Translations under genes and position numbers: made by a program
The notes under the pieces: model-generated
Database searches by the model: none
The model's input: the letters and a program-made list of their open reading frames with translations, nothing else
What the model was told of the DNA's origin: nothing
NCBI GenBank assembly: GCA_015063005.1
Contig: SUTF01000002.1
Span: 182,107 to 246,106, forward strand
Origin: Methanobrevibacter millerae
GTDB lineage: Archaea; Methanobacteriota; Methanobacteria; Methanobacteriales; Methanobacteriaceae
DNA: 64,000 nt
Direction: 5' to 3'
In this document: piece after piece, positions 43,974 through 54,050 of the stretch
Layout: every line of letters begins with the position of its first letter
Numbering within the stretch: the first letter of the stretch is position 1

Positions 43974-44372
43974 TTAATCACCGATGAATGTTAACCCAAC
44001 TGTCCGGCCGGTTCTTGGTCCGTCAAGTTCTATGAAAAATACCGATTGCCAAGTTCCCAAATCCAATTTACCATTTGCAACTGGAATCGTTTCACTTGAT
44101 GACAATATAAATGACTTTAAGTGTGACTTTGCATTATTATCAATTCTGTCATGCTGCCAGGAATATTTATCATTTACCAAATCACCCAACATTAATTCCA
44201 AGTCCTTTAAAAGTCCGCTTTCATTTTCATTGACGACAATGGCAGATGTTGAATGCTTGGAAAAGACATTGACAATACCAGAATCAATATCAATTTCCCG
44301 ATTAATCTGAGAAGTAATGTCAATGATTTCAAAGTTCTTATTTGTATTTAAAATGATTTTTTTAGATGACAT
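43974..44372 (-). CDS. YjbQ/UPF0047 family protein
   Basis: 132-residue member of the widespread YjbQ family; some members show weak thiamin-phosphate synthase activity, and the true role is unsettled. Family motifs: GIVNVFSKHSTSAIVVNENE with the conserved His, SWQHDRIDNNAKSHLKSFIL, and the C-terminal LGTWQSVFFIELDGPRTGR. Followed directly by two microprotein genes. A ThiD kinase lies 12 kb away, but not in the same operon. Confidence 0.92.
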   Translation of the reverse strand: MSSKKIILNTNKNFEIIDITSQINREIDIDSGIVNVFSKHSTSAIVVNENESGLLKDLELMLGDLVNDKYSWQHDRIDNNAKSHLKSFILSSSETIPVANGKLDLGTWQSVFFIELDGPRTGRTVGLTFIGD

Positions 44373-44430
44373 TGATTAATAGTTTATCAAAACTACTATA
44401 AAAAAATAAGAAAAAAAGAGAGTTTAAATT

Positions 44431-46245
44431 TTATTCGAACTCATTTTTGCGTCTGTACCCGTAGACAAAGATTACAACTAAAAATACAACAGCCAAAACA
44501 ATAATTATTGAATTGTCCTGCAAAGGATTTGCCTTTTTGCTTACCTGAGACAAATCATATGCTTTGCCCTCAGTTTCAGAATCTCCCAGAGATGATGAAT
44601 CACCGGATTCGACACTTCCTGATTCGGCAGCATTTTCCTGGCCTTGGGATTGCTCCTCATCACCAGTTTGTGAACTTGATTCAGATAATACATCTGAACT
44701 GTTCGTACCATAATTAGCTATTACTCTACCTTGATTGTTTGATACAGTACTGGTTGAATTGCTATTAGTATTTGAAGCAGTCCCGCTGTTTGGAAAAGAA
44801 CCTCCCTGACCGTCATTTGAGCCGTCAGTTGAATTTGATGAACCGCTATTTGAACCAGTGCCTGAAGAAGAGCCGGAGCCGGAACCTGATCCATGGGTAC
44901 CCTCAGAAGTAGAACCCTGAGAAGAACCATCATTATCTTTGGAGGATGATGTGTATTTTTCTACAGTTTCACTTCTGTAATCGGGCACTTTATCACCATG
45001 TTTTATTTCAACCTGATGATCTTGACTTGAATCAGTTTCTATCAATCCTTTACCGTTTTGAATTTCAACACTATATTCCTTGCCGTCAACAGTTATCTTT
45101 TGATCGAAGAATGCAAAATCATTTACAGGCTTGCCATCCTCATAGATTTGAATTCCAATTCCGTTGGATACTGATGTGAAATCCATTGTCAATATCTTTG
45201 CAAGCAACATCGGACAGATGAAAGTATGAACATCATCATTTGAATCGAAATAGTTCGGACCCAATTTGAATGTTTCTTTCAAAGGATTGTTCTTTGCCTG
45301 GAAGTTCTCATTATGCATCAATGCATTATATGAAATATTTGGAGTTTTTCTTCCAACTGTTTCAAAGAATTCGCCGAACAAAAGACCGTTTCCAGTTTCA
45401 AATCCACCCAATTCAGAATCAGGATCCATACGATTGAACTCCAATGTATTATATTGGAAATTGTCATTGCTTGACTGTGAATTTATATAAATTCCGTTCA
45501 TATTCTCATACACATGATTATAGGTTACATTATTGCTGGAGGAACGGTTATACATTGAAATTCCGTTGAAATAATTTGAAAATATCTCATTCCAGGATAT
45601 CAATGAATCATATAAATTGGAAGTTTCTATTCCTGATCTGCCATTATATGCAACAGTATTGTTTAAAACAGAAATGTTTGTAACATCATGAATCTGCAGA
45701 CTGTTATTTGACGCATCATGAATGTAATTATTATTTATTAAAACATTGTCTGAATTTTTTACAACAACATTGTTGACAGCCTGTGAAATGCTATTGTTTT
45801 CAACAATCGTATTGGATGACTTATCTAGGACAACAGCATAATCAGCTGAAGCAGCAATTATATTAAACCCGGATAATATACTGCCTGAACTGTTTTGAGT
45901 AAAATAGAATCCGAAAGTATTGTCAATACCCAAATTATGTGCTTTTTCGCTTAAAGATGGATTGACATTGATTGTACTGTTTTTATTGGATATGATTTTC
46001 AACTGTTTATCGATGATTAAAGATATATTATCATAATTTTTTGATGTAAATATGATTGTATCTCCATCATTGGCATTGGAAATAATTGTCTGAATTTCAT
46101 CATTTGAAAAGTCTGAAACTATATTATAAGTAGTTTTATTATTAATATCAATATAATCATTAGCAGAAACAGTAGAAATTATACATAAACTAAATAAAAG
46201 TACAATAGAAATATTCAATACAATATTAACTTTTTTTATATTCAT
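44431..46245 (-). CDS. Surface-anchored NosD/CASH beta-helix protein
   Basis: 604 residues. Signal peptide at 1-28 (ending in STVSA). Residues about 60-330 form a beta-helix of CASH/NosD type with repeated NNxI and SGIET, NGIYI turns. A small conserved domain follows (about 340-430). Then comes a Ser/Gly/Asn/Glu-rich stalk of about 130 residues, and a C-terminal membrane helix (IIIVLAVVFLVVIFVYGY) with a charged end (RRKNEFE). So it is held by the membrane and reaches through the cell wall, unlike the adhesins with Ig-like repeats. Binding or glycan-modifying role is inferred. Confidence 0.85.
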   Translation of the reverse strand: MNIKKVNIVLNISIVLLFSLCIISTVSANDYIDINNKTTYNIVSDFSNDEIQTIISNANDGDTIIFTSKNYDNISLIIDKQLKIISNKNSTINVNPSLSEKAHNLGIDNTFGFYFTQNSSGSILSGFNIIAASADYAVVLDKSSNTIVENNSISQAVNNVVVKNSDNVLINNNYIHDASNNSLQIHDVTNISVLNNTVAYNGRSGIETSNLYDSLISWNEIFSNYFNGISMYNRSSSNNVTYNHVYENMNGIYINSQSSNDNFQYNTLEFNRMDPDSELGGFETGNGLLFGEFFETVGRKTPNISYNALMHNENFQAKNNPLKETFKLGPNYFDSNDDVHTFICPMLLAKILTMDFTSVSNGIGIQIYEDGKPVNDFAFFDQKITVDGKEYSVEIQNGKGLIETDSSQDHQVEIKHGDKVPDYRSETVEKYTSSSKDNDGSSQGSTSEGTHGSGSGSGSSSGTGSNSGSSNSTDGSNDGQGGSFPNSGTASNTNSNSTSTVSNNQGRVIANYGTNSSDVLSESSSQTGDEEQSQGQENAAESGSVESGDSSSLGDSETEGKAYDLSQVSKKANPLQDNSIIIVLAVVFLVVIFVYGYRRKNEFE

Positions 46246-46503
46246 ATATTATCTACTCTCGACATGCATTTTAAATCATAACAATTTAACTGATTTACAT
46301 TTAATTTTATTCATCGTTATGTAATATAAAGTTATGCACTACATTAAATTAAAAAAGGATTAAATAAACTTTATTTTTAAAAATAATAGAATATAACATA
46401 GTTATGAAAATTTATTTAAATAGATGACAATATACAATATAACATTAAGTGTATATCGACAGTGGAATTTATACATTTAATAATATACAAATCGAGGAAT
46501 AAA
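46246..46503. promoter_or_regulatory. Divergent promoter region of two surface protein genes
   Basis: Gap of 258 bp between genes for two beta-helix surface proteins read in opposite directions. A TATA-like run lies at 46428-46442 on the plus strand and GAGG at 46495 precedes the ATG at 46504. Several TAATATAA and ATTTAAAT strings occur but no clear operator. Confidence 0.4.
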
Positions 46504-49500
46504 ATGGATAATAAAAAGATATTATTGGGAATATTTTTGGTTTTTATTGTTCTTTTTAGTTCAAATATGGCATTTGCTGAAGATGTATCTGATGATATAT
46601 TCCATCAAGACAATATAATTGCCATAAGTGAAAATGACAATATTCAAACATCTTCCCAACAAACAATAAGTGCAGGTTCAAACAGTACAACCATCCAAAA
46701 TACTATAAACAGTATGTCAGATGGAGACACTTTAAACTTTGAACAAGGCACATATACAGACATCTGTATCTATGTGGATAAAAGTATTACAATAAATGGA
46801 AATGGTGCGACCATAATCGGTTATTCATCACCGGGAGACAACAATAACAATATCGCTGAAAAAGTTAGGGCAACCACTGCTGATGGTGGATATGCGGTTT
46901 CCAACTTCGCAACATTATACTTGTTAAATGCAGAGAATATTAAACTTAATGGATTGAAAATTGTTGGAATTGACACTTCAACATACTCAAACGCTGCTTT
47001 ATATGTCAGTCAGGCAAAAGGAGTGGAAATTGACAATAACATAATTGAAGGTTCATCATGGGGTATCTATATGACTTCATCTCCAGATGGAACCGTTTCA
47101 AACAACATGATAAAAGACCAGACCACTACAGGATTCTTAAATTTCGGTTCTGCAAGAACATTGATTACCAATAACACTGTAGTTAACGCTAAAAATCATG
47201 GTATCGATGTAAGGCACGGAACCGGACCAAATGTCCAGGTAATTAACAATACAGTAATCGGCTCCAAAGAGGGAATTTATCTTATGCACTCCAAAGGTCA
47301 TACCGCAACACAAAACACATTAATTAACTGTTCAATCAGTTCAATTACCTGTTACGGTTCATCAGAAGTTAACATATATGACAATACCATGTACAAATCA
47401 AGAATTGGTGTATTGTTAGGTGGAGGATACTCAGATATAACTATTGGCGAAAACAAGTTCCAATTAGATAATTTACCATTCCCACCAACATTCGTATATT
47501 ATGTTGCAACAGCACAATCAGATTATCAAAGTGCAACTGATGATATCGGGGTCTACACAGATTCCAGCTTAAGTGAAGATACTTACTCAAATGTTACAAA
47601 TATCCCAACACCTAAGGATATTGATGTTAACTATGATGTTATCCTATCCCCAACAGGCAACATCTACAATGTATCTGCTGATGCAAGCTCAACGGATATC
47701 CAAGGAATAATTGACTCAATGGCAGACGGAGATACATTAAACTTTGCTGAAAATGCAGTTTATGAAGACATTTGTATTTATACTGACAAAAACATCAAGA
47801 TTATCGGTAACAATGCTACATTAATCGGATATAACGAGCTCAATAGTGCAAACATTCCTGAAAAAGTAAGAAACCAAAGTAGCAGCAACGGATATGCCGT
47901 TGCATATTATGCTGTATTATACACATTAAACAATACTGGAGTTGTAGTTTCTGATTTAAACATCATAAGCAAATTCCCAGGATACAATACAGCTACTGTC
48001 GGCACCACTACAAACGAATATAAAACAGCAGGAATCTATGCTGATGCAAGTACCAAACTAACAGTAACAGGCTGTGACATTGAAGGTGCATCATTCGGTA
48101 TATTCATGCAATACTCAGGAGATTCAATAATTACAAACAACAACATCCACGACCAATACACAAACGGTATGATCAACTTCGGATCACCAAGAAACATTAT
48201 TGCAAACAACACAATTACAAATGTTGTAAACCATGGTATTGACGTAAGACACGGAACCGGACCAAACGTCATCGTATTCAACAATACAATCAACGGTGCA
48301 AAAGAAGGAATTTACCTTATGCACTCCAAAGGACACATGGTCTATAACAACACAATCATGAATGCTAAAATAGCTTCAATTACAGCATATGGATCAGGAG
48401 AGGAATACATATTTAACAACAATATGATTGGAAGCAGAATTGGTCTTTTACTTGGTGGAGGATACTATAACGTAACAATAGGAGAAAATCAATATGCTTT
48501 AGACTTCTTGCCGTTCCCACCAACATTTGTAACATACATCGCATTCGCAGACACAAAATACCAAAGCTCTGAAAATGTTCAAGGAACCTACAGCGACGGT
48601 GCATATTTACCTCCTGCAACAATAATTGCTGAAGACTTAACCAGCAATTCAACCAAAGTCAGTTATGATGTAATTTTAAAAGATAACAATGGTATTGAAG
48701 TAGCTAATGAAACTTTAAGCATTGAATTAAATGGTGAAACATTTACTGCTGTTACAGATGAAAAAGGTACTGCAAGCATTGAAAGCATTTTACCTAATGG
48801 AAACTACACCGTTGTAGTGAACTTTGCAGGTAACGACAAATTAGGTAAAAAAACTGAACAGGCAACCATAACTGTAGACAGTCCTAATGCAGTTGACTTG
48901 AAAGCTCCTGAAATTGAAATGTATTACAAAAACGGAACCCGATTTGTCGTTTCACTAACCGCTAACGGAACTGGAATAAACAATGAAACAGTTATCATTA
49001 ATTTGAACGGTGTAAACAATACACGTAAAACCGATGAAAACGGTACTGCAAGCATAGCCATAAATTTAAATGCCGGCGAATATGACGTTGTTGTATACTA
49101 TGATGGCAGCGACAAATATGATCCTGCAGTTGTAAATTCAAAAGTTACCGTATTAAGTACAATTGAAGGAAAAGACATTACCAAAGTATTCAGAAACGGA
49201 ACTCAATACTATGCTACCTTCACTGATGGTCAAGGCAACCCATTAGCTAACGGCACAACAGTTAAATTCAACATCAACGGTGTGATGTATTATAGACAAG
49301 TTAATGAAAACGGTACTGCCAGATTGAACATCAATTTAGACCAAGGTACTTATATAATTACTGCAACTCACCCAGACAACGGTGAAATGGCTTCAAATAC
49401 CATTACTGTTCTTCCAAAAATCACTGAAAACAGTGACTTAGTAAAATACTACAGAAACGACTCACAATATGTTGTTAAGATTATTGGTGATGACGGCAAT

Positions 49501-49923
49501 CCTGTTGGTGCAAACGAAACAGTTACATTCAACATCAACGGTGTAATGTATGAAAGAAAAACCAACGCATCAGGATATGCTAAATTGAACATCAACCTCC
49601 AACCAGGAGACTATATTATCACTGCAATGTACGGAGGATGCAATGTAGCAAACAACATTACAGTAAAACCTGTTTTAAATGCAACTAACATTTCAATGAC
49701 ATATAGGGATGGAACCCAATTCAAAGCAACATTAGTTGACGGTCAAGGAAATCCATTTGCAAATCAAAATGTTACATTCAACATCAATGGAGTATTTTAT
49801 AACAGAGAAACAGACAGTCAAGGAACTGCTAAATTAAACATCAATCTAATGGCTGGCGAATACATTATCACTTCAATGTATAACGATTCAGCTATTTCAA
49901 ACAAAATCACCATTACTGCATAA
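46504..49923 (+). CDS. Large secreted adhesin-like protein with duplicated beta-helix and five Ig-like repeats
   Basis: 1139 residues from ATG 46504 (GAGG site; an in-frame ATG at 46462 would put 14 residues before the signal peptide). The signal peptide is MDNKKILLGIFLVFIVLFSS to about residue 25. Two tandem beta-helix modules of about 290 residues follow (about 60-350 and 395-685); each contains NHGIDVRHGTGPNV, KEGIYLMHSKGH and LPFPPTFV, so the second is a copy of the first. Then come five Ig-like repeats of about 80 residues to the C-terminus; the last three match repeats 2-4 of the adhesin at 6147 in the same order. No membrane anchor. AT-rich like the chromosome. Confidence 0.9.
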   Translation: MDNKKILLGIFLVFIVLFSSNMAFAEDVSDDIFHQDNIIAISENDNIQTSSQQTISAGSNSTTIQNTINSMSDGDTLNFEQGTYTDICIYVDKSITINGNGATIIGYSSPGDNNNNIAEKVRATTADGGYAVSNFATLYLLNAENIKLNGLKIVGIDTSTYSNAALYVSQAKGVEIDNNIIEGSSWGIYMTSSPDGTVSNNMIKDQTTTGFLNFGSARTLITNNTVVNAKNHGIDVRHGTGPNVQVINNTVIGSKEGIYLMHSKGHTATQNTLINCSISSITCYGSSEVNIYDNTMYKSRIGVLLGGGYSDITIGENKFQLDNLPFPPTFVYYVATAQSDYQSATDDIGVYTDSSLSEDTYSNVTNIPTPKDIDVNYDVILSPTGNIYNVSADASSTDIQGIIDSMADGDTLNFAENAVYEDICIYTDKNIKIIGNNATLIGYNELNSANIPEKVRNQSSSNGYAVAYYAVLYTLNNTGVVVSDLNIISKFPGYNTATVGTTTNEYKTAGIYADASTKLTVTGCDIEGASFGIFMQYSGDSIITNNNIHDQYTNGMINFGSPRNIIANNTITNVVNHGIDVRHGTGPNVIVFNNTINGAKEGIYLMHSKGHMVYNNTIMNAKIASITAYGSGEEYIFNNNMIGSRIGLLLGGGYYNVTIGENQYALDFLPFPPTFVTYIAFADTKYQSSENVQGTYSDGAYLPPATIIAEDLTSNSTKVSYDVILKDNNGIEVANETLSIELNGETFTAVTDEKGTASIESILPNGNYTVVVNFAGNDKLGKKTEQATITVDSPNAVDLKAPEIEMYYKNGTRFVVSLTANGTGINNETVIINLNGVNNTRKTDENGTASIAINLNAGEYDVVVYYDGSDKYDPAVVNSKVTVLSTIEGKDITKVFRNGTQYYATFTDGQGNPLANGTTVKFNINGVMYYRQVNENGTARLNINLDQGTYIITATHPDNGEMASNTITVLPKITENSDLVKYYRNDSQYVVKIIGDDGNPVGANETVTFNINGVMYERKTNASGYAKLNINLQPGDYIITAMYGGCNVANNITVKPVLNATNISMTYRDGTQFKATLVDGQGNPFANQNVTFNINGVFYNRETDSQGTAKLNINLMAGEYIITSMYNDSAISNKITITA
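46690..48560 (+). repeat. Internal tandem duplication of the beta-helix module
   Basis: Codons about 46690-47540 and 47690-48550 encode the same module: both open with an SMxDGDTLNF segment and DICIY.DK, and both close with LLLGGGY or VLLGGGY, then PFPPTFV. Several protein blocks are identical, so the duplication is recent or kept alike by gene conversion. Confidence 0.7.
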
Positions 49924-49957
49924 GTGAATGATTAATCATTCACTTCTTTTTTATTTT
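49924..49957 (+). terminator. Terminator of the large adhesin gene
   Basis: GTGAATGATTAATCATTCAC is a perfect 20-base palindrome directly after the stop codon, followed by TTCTTTTTTATTTTT. Confidence 0.75.
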
Positions 49958-50013
49958 TAAGCAAACCTTAAAATAATAACTAAATTAAGGAATAACTAAA
50001 TTTAAAGCTAATT

Positions 50014-50029
50014 TTTAGTTAAAACTAAA
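50014..50029 (+). promoter_or_regulatory. TTTAGTT-AA-AACTAAA palindrome upstream of the GNAT/zinc-ribbon gene
   Basis: Perfect 7-bp arms with two-base gap, 70 bp before the ATG at 50099; another AACTAAA half-site lies at 49994-50000. Similar TTTAGTT strings lie in front of the CPBP gene (62246-62252, 62274-62280). May be an operator; no regulator is assigned. Confidence 0.35.
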
Positions 50030-50098
50030 CAAATAATCGAATAATATAAATATAAGCTCATTTAAAATAAGATTAATCAAAATAATATGTGAAAAAAT

Positions 50099-51550
50099 AT
50101 GAAAAACATCGATTATTTAATTAGAAAGGACAATACACAAAAAGTCTATTTGACTGAAAATACAATTGACATAACACCACTTTTAAATGAAACATATCCA
50201 TACATCATTGATTCAATCAAAAAAGAAAATTTCATTCTTAAAAGTGAAAAATGCAATTTATTTAAGGAACTGGTATATGAAAATAAGGTAGTTGGATTTT
50301 GCTCCTATGATTTTTCAAGAGAATTCATGACTGCTGCATTAAATAACATCTATATTTTACCGGAATTTAGAGGCAATCATTTATTTTTAGAGGAACTTGA
50401 AAAAACAATGGAGGAACACAATAAGCCAAGCATTATAGAGCCAACAAGGTATATTGTTGAATTGCTAATTAAATATGGCTTTGCAAAAAAAATAAATGAA
50501 AATATTGTTGCAAGTGCAATTGAGTTTATTGTCCCTGGAGAACATGTCCTGACAAACAATGAAATTGAAAACGAAGAGGAATTATCAACACATTACTATG
50601 ATTTGAATATTTGTGCCAGCATACATCTGCTTGACAGTAAAAAATGCACAATAGCTTATAGTTTACCATTAAATGATGATATAATCAGATACTATTGTAT
50701 TGAAAACAGATCAAATCTGGATGATGATTATTTCAGAAATATCAAAAAGATTTATACAGAAAATCAGGAAGAGATACTTGAAATTCTAGTTGATTTGGAA
50801 GAAAACCTTCCATTGAAAAAATACACTCTTGAAGAGGTTATTGGAACCGAAGATGAATTGTCAATGTATATAGAAACCCTCATAGACGATGCGCACATTA
50901 CTCATGATCAGGCACTGAAAATTAGAAATCAGCTAAAAGAAGAATACGAAGCAGGAATGATATTAAATGAATCATTACTGATTAGATTGGCCTATTTATT
51001 TAATATTCCTGAAGAGCCAAGATTGGTAACCCATGATGAGAAGTGTCCTTATTGTGAAATGCCAATAGATGACCATGACAAATACTGCCATTATTGTGGC
51101 ATAAATCTAAGTTATAATCCCTCTGAAGTTGAAGACAGGCTAATTAATTCCATTCAGCAGTTTAACAATAACCTAAATACCCAAGAAGATATCCGATATA
51201 TTGCATACAAATTTTTAAAAATGATAAATGAGAATATTGATTTCGAGTATGCAACATTCATGGTTGAAAATAACTTCAATATTGAATTCAGCATATTGAA
51301 AAAGTTTTTGGATGAAAACAACTACATTAAAGATAAAAAGATTACCCAAGAAGGGATTGACTTTTTAAACAATCATCCACTGCATTACTATGAAAAATAC
51401 CAAATGGATATTGTTGATTATACAAAATTCGAACAATTTTTCTGGGACAATAAGGATTTAGACGGCAATGAAATCTGTTTAAAGTTTCTGGATAAATATG
51501 ATGATGAATACATTAATGAGATAAAAGAAGAAATTAAAAAAAATAGCTAA
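50099..51550 (+). CDS. GNAT-like domain plus zinc ribbon protein, unknown function
   Basis: 483 residues. The first 170 resemble a GNAT acetyltransferase fold (VVGFCSYDF then NIYILPEFRGNHLFLEELEK, the latter at the acetyl-CoA loop). A helical middle follows, then a zinc ribbon (CPYCEMPIDDHDKYCHYCG, about residues 317-335), and an acidic helical C-terminal part. The ribbon is like those of the proteins at 13269-15161. Upstream is the TTTAGTT palindrome. The acetyl-CoA pyrophosphate loop is not textbook, so catalytic activity is uncertain. Confidence 0.7.
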   Translation: MKNIDYLIRKDNTQKVYLTENTIDITPLLNETYPYIIDSIKKENFILKSEKCNLFKELVYENKVVGFCSYDFSREFMTAALNNIYILPEFRGNHLFLEELEKTMEEHNKPSIIEPTRYIVELLIKYGFAKKINENIVASAIEFIVPGEHVLTNNEIENEEELSTHYYDLNICASIHLLDSKKCTIAYSLPLNDDIIRYYCIENRSNLDDDYFRNIKKIYTENQEEILEILVDLEENLPLKKYTLEEVIGTEDELSMYIETLIDDAHITHDQALKIRNQLKEEYEAGMILNESLLIRLAYLFNIPEEPRLVTHDEKCPYCEMPIDDHDKYCHYCGINLSYNPSEVEDRLINSIQQFNNNLNTQEDIRYIAYKFLKMINENIDFEYATFMVENNFNIEFSILKKFLDENNYIKDKKITQEGIDFLNNHPLHYYEKYQMDIVDYTKFEQFFWDNKDLDGNEICLKFLDKYDDEYINEIKEEIKKNS

Positions 51551-51765
51551 TATTGCCTTCGTTTAGATATGGCAATATAGACAATGAAAATTCCAATCAG
51601 CAATAATACTATTTGTGGAAAGATAGCAAAGAAAATTACCGGAATTATCTTCAGCTCTGCTAAAATCCAAAGAACAGCATATATAATGATTACAATACCC
51701 AGCAATAGAAGAAATTTGTTAATGTAACTCCTAATCGTATATTCATCCAAACCTGGAATAGGCAT
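51547..51765 (-). CDS. Small two-helix membrane protein
   Basis: 72 residues, two membrane helices (about 15-37 and 40-63) with a short N-terminal PIPGLDEYTIRSYINKF amphipathic part. AGGTGATGAT precedes ATG 51765. Nine bases after rpiA, so last gene of egsA-UPF0179-rpiA. Its 3' end overlaps that of the convergent gene by four bases, with an 8-bp hairpin ATATTGCC/GGCAATAT at 51550-51578. Function unknown. Confidence 0.7.
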   Translation of the reverse strand: MPIPGLDEYTIRSYINKFLLLLGIVIIIYAVLWILAELKIIPVIFFAIFPQIVLLLIGIFIVYIAISKRRQY

Positions 51766-51773
51766 ATCATCAC

Positions 51774-52460
51774 CTATAACTCTTTAGTGCCTTCAGAAGT
51801 TCCAACAATGACACGATCAACCATTTGTGAGAATATACCGTTTTCAACAACACCAGGAATGGAGTTTAAATCTATTTCTAAGTGTTGAGGACTAGCTATT
51901 TCACTAAATTTAGCATCAATTACAAAATTACCATTATCCGTTATTACAGGACCATCCTTTCTTTGAGCCATTCTGATTTCACATTCAGCCCCCATATCCT
52001 CCAATGTTTGGATAACAACACGGGATGCATCAGGAATTACTTCAACAGGTACTGGGAATGTTCCCAATTCATCCACAACTTTAGATTCATCAACAATGAC
52101 AATGAATTCTTTTGCTGCATAATCTACGATTTTTTCTTTAGTGTGAGCTGCTCCACCACCTTTGATAAGATTGAAATTACCATCAACCTCATCTGCTCCA
52201 TCAACAGACAAGTCAATGTCATTTTCTTCAAGAGTGGTTATTGGAATGTTCCATTTTTTAGCAAGCAACAGTGATTGAAATGAAGTAGGGATTCCTTTAA
52301 CTTCTATTCCTTCATCAGCCATTCTCATACCAACTTTTTCAATGAAATAATGGGTTGTGGAACCAGTACCTAATCCTAAAACCATTCCATCTTCAACATA
52401 TTCAGCAGCCTTATATCCTGCATTTTTTTTACTAGAATCATTTTTACTAGCATTTTTCAT
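51774..52460 (-). CDS. rpiA: Ribose-5-phosphate isomerase A
   Basis: Interconverts ribose 5-phosphate and ribulose 5-phosphate for nucleotide and aromatic precursor supply. 228 residues with [18 protein letters not shown], the catalytic [28 protein letters not shown] block (Asp, Asp, Lys), and the C-terminal [15 protein letters not shown]. The ATG at 52460 has GGTG eight bases upstream; a TTG at 52472 is less likely. Follows UPF0179 closely. Confidence 0.95.
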   Translation of the reverse strand: MKNASKNDSSKKNAGYKAAEYVEDGMVLGLGTGSTTHYFIEKVGMRMADEGIEVKGIPTSFQSLLLAKKWNIPITTLEENDIDLSVDGADEVDGNFNLIKGGGAAHTKEKIVDYAAKEFIVIVDESKVVDELGTFPVPVEVIPDASRVVIQTLEDMGAECEIRMAQRKDGPVITDNGNFVIDAKFSEIASPQHLEIDLNSIPGVVENGIFSQMVDRVIVGTSEGTKEL

Positions 52461-52474
52461 AACAAACACCAAAA

Positions 52475-52912
52475 TTAAATAACAAAACCTAAGGTAAGTT
52501 TATTGAGACTAAGACCTTTCTTACATTCTTTTTTATGTTTTCCTTGATTTTTCAAAACAATACATTTATCGTTTTCAATTAATCCATCAGGGAAACATAA
52601 ATCATGATATTCACAGTACTCATCACAATCAGGAGCATTATATGTGAAAGTGGAACCTTCGAAAATATTTTTAGAATTGGATAAAACTTCAATTTCAGCC
52701 CTTTCAACTTCAACAGGAATCACAATATTTTCAGCATGAATTGGACATTTCTGCTCATTATCTTTTACATCAGTAATCACATATTTCCTATTTAATTCCA
52801 AATTACCGACACAAGATGATTTGAATCTGCAATCATCACATTCTTTAGCCGGACCCAAATAAACAAATTCGGTTCCCTCACTTGCCAAATCCTTACCAAT
52901 CAATGTAATCAT
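52475..52912 (-). CDS. UPF0179 family Cys-rich protein
   Basis: 145-residue archaeal UPF0179 protein of unknown function. Nine cysteines in groups: [29 protein letters not shown], and KKECKKG, spaced as if to bind one or two metal or Fe-S centres. AGGAGTGATTTAA precedes ATG 52912, one base after the egsA stop. Between egsA and rpiA. Confidence 0.9.
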   Translation of the reverse strand: MITLIGKDLASEGTEFVYLGPAKECDDCRFKSSCVGNLELNRKYVITDVKDNEQKCPIHAENIVIPVEVERAEIEVLSNSKNIFEGSTFTYNAPDCDEYCEYHDLCFPDGLIENDKCIVLKNQGKHKKECKKGLSLNKLTLGFVI

Positions 52913-53956
52913 TTAAATCACTCCTGTTTTATATGCCAATTCATAAGCAGCATCTTTTGAAATTCCATTATCTCCCAAGATTGTATATCTTTCAGGCCTT
53001 ATTTCATGAGCAATAGTTAATGCCTCAATTATATCTTCATCCGCAATGCCAATCTCTGCAGCAGTGGTTGGAGCCTGAACAGCATTTAGGGAATTTTTAA
53101 TGGATCTCCAGTCACCATCATGGAGATACATCATCATAATTGTACCTATACCACATTGTTCACCATGCAATGCAGGCTTATCGAGTATCTTATCCAATGC
53201 ATGTGAAAACAAGTGTTCAGATCCACTGGCGGGTCTGCTTGTACCTGCAATGCTTATCGCCATACCTCCACTGAAAAGAGATTTCATTACAATGCGTGCA
53301 CTGGCCTCCAAGTTAGGCTTGATGTTGCTGACATTATCAGTTATCAGATGGGCTGACATTATTGAAAGAGATGCGGCAGATTCACTGAACTGTGCATTTT
53401 TCAATCTATGAGCCAATTTCCAATCCTTAATAGCTGTAAAATTTGAAATCAAATCCGCACAACCTGCAGACAATAATCTGAATGGAGATTGAGCAATGAT
53501 TTCGGTATCAGCAATAACGGCAATAGGAGAATGTGCCTTTGCAGATGTTGATGTGTTGGGATTTTTGATTGAAGCTAAAGGAGATACAATACCATCATGT
53601 GAAGCTGTAGTAGGCATGGAAACAAAATAAACACCCTGATTATAGGAAGACAATTTAGCGACATCAATCACCTTTCCTCCACCGATACCCAAAACGGTAG
53701 TGTCCGGAGTAATCAATTCTTCAACTTCAGAGATTGATTCGAATGATGCCTTGTCAACTTTAATGACATCATAACCAATATCTGCTTTTTCAAGGCTTTC
53801 AATTACAGGAACTGCCCCAACATCATATGTATGGGAACCTGTAACAATCAAAATCTTTTTGTCTAAATGCAATGTCTTACAGATATCCGCAGTATCCTTC
53901 ACAATACCCGGATCGATGTAAACTTCACGAGGCATTTGTATTTTCCTATTACTCAT
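52913..53956 (-). CDS. egsA: sn-Glycerol-1-phosphate dehydrogenase (NAD(P)-dependent)
   Basis: Makes sn-glycerol-1-phosphate from dihydroxyacetone phosphate, setting the stereochemistry of archaeal membrane lipids. 347 residues: nucleotide-binding LGIGGGKVIDVAKL, SMPTTASHDGIVSPLA, and zinc-binding Asp/His residues in AGCADLISNF and EHLFSHALD, HGEQCGIG. GGGAGATATT precedes ATG 53956; an in-frame ATG at 53983 would add nine residues with no support. Head of the operon. Confidence 0.95.
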   Translation of the reverse strand: MSNRKIQMPREVYIDPGIVKDTADICKTLHLDKKILIVTGSHTYDVGAVPVIESLEKADIGYDVIKVDKASFESISEVEELITPDTTVLGIGGGKVIDVAKLSSYNQGVYFVSMPTTASHDGIVSPLASIKNPNTSTSAKAHSPIAVIADTEIIAQSPFRLLSAGCADLISNFTAIKDWKLAHRLKNAQFSESAASLSIMSAHLITDNVSNIKPNLEASARIVMKSLFSGGMAISIAGTSRPASGSEHLFSHALDKILDKPALHGEQCGIGTIMMMYLHDGDWRSIKNSLNAVQAPTTAAEIGIADEDIIEALTIAHEIRPERYTILGDNGISKDAAYELAYKTGVI

Positions 53957-54050
53957 AATATCTCCCAAAAAATAATTATACATTTTTATATATGGATAAA
54001 ATATATTAAATAAGTTTCTTTTGAGAATGAAAAATTAAATCAGTAAATGG

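Noticed and set aside
43984..44310. Long frame on the plus strand opposite yjbQ
   Set aside because: Shadow of the YjbQ gene, which has clear family motifs and is followed by coupled genes.
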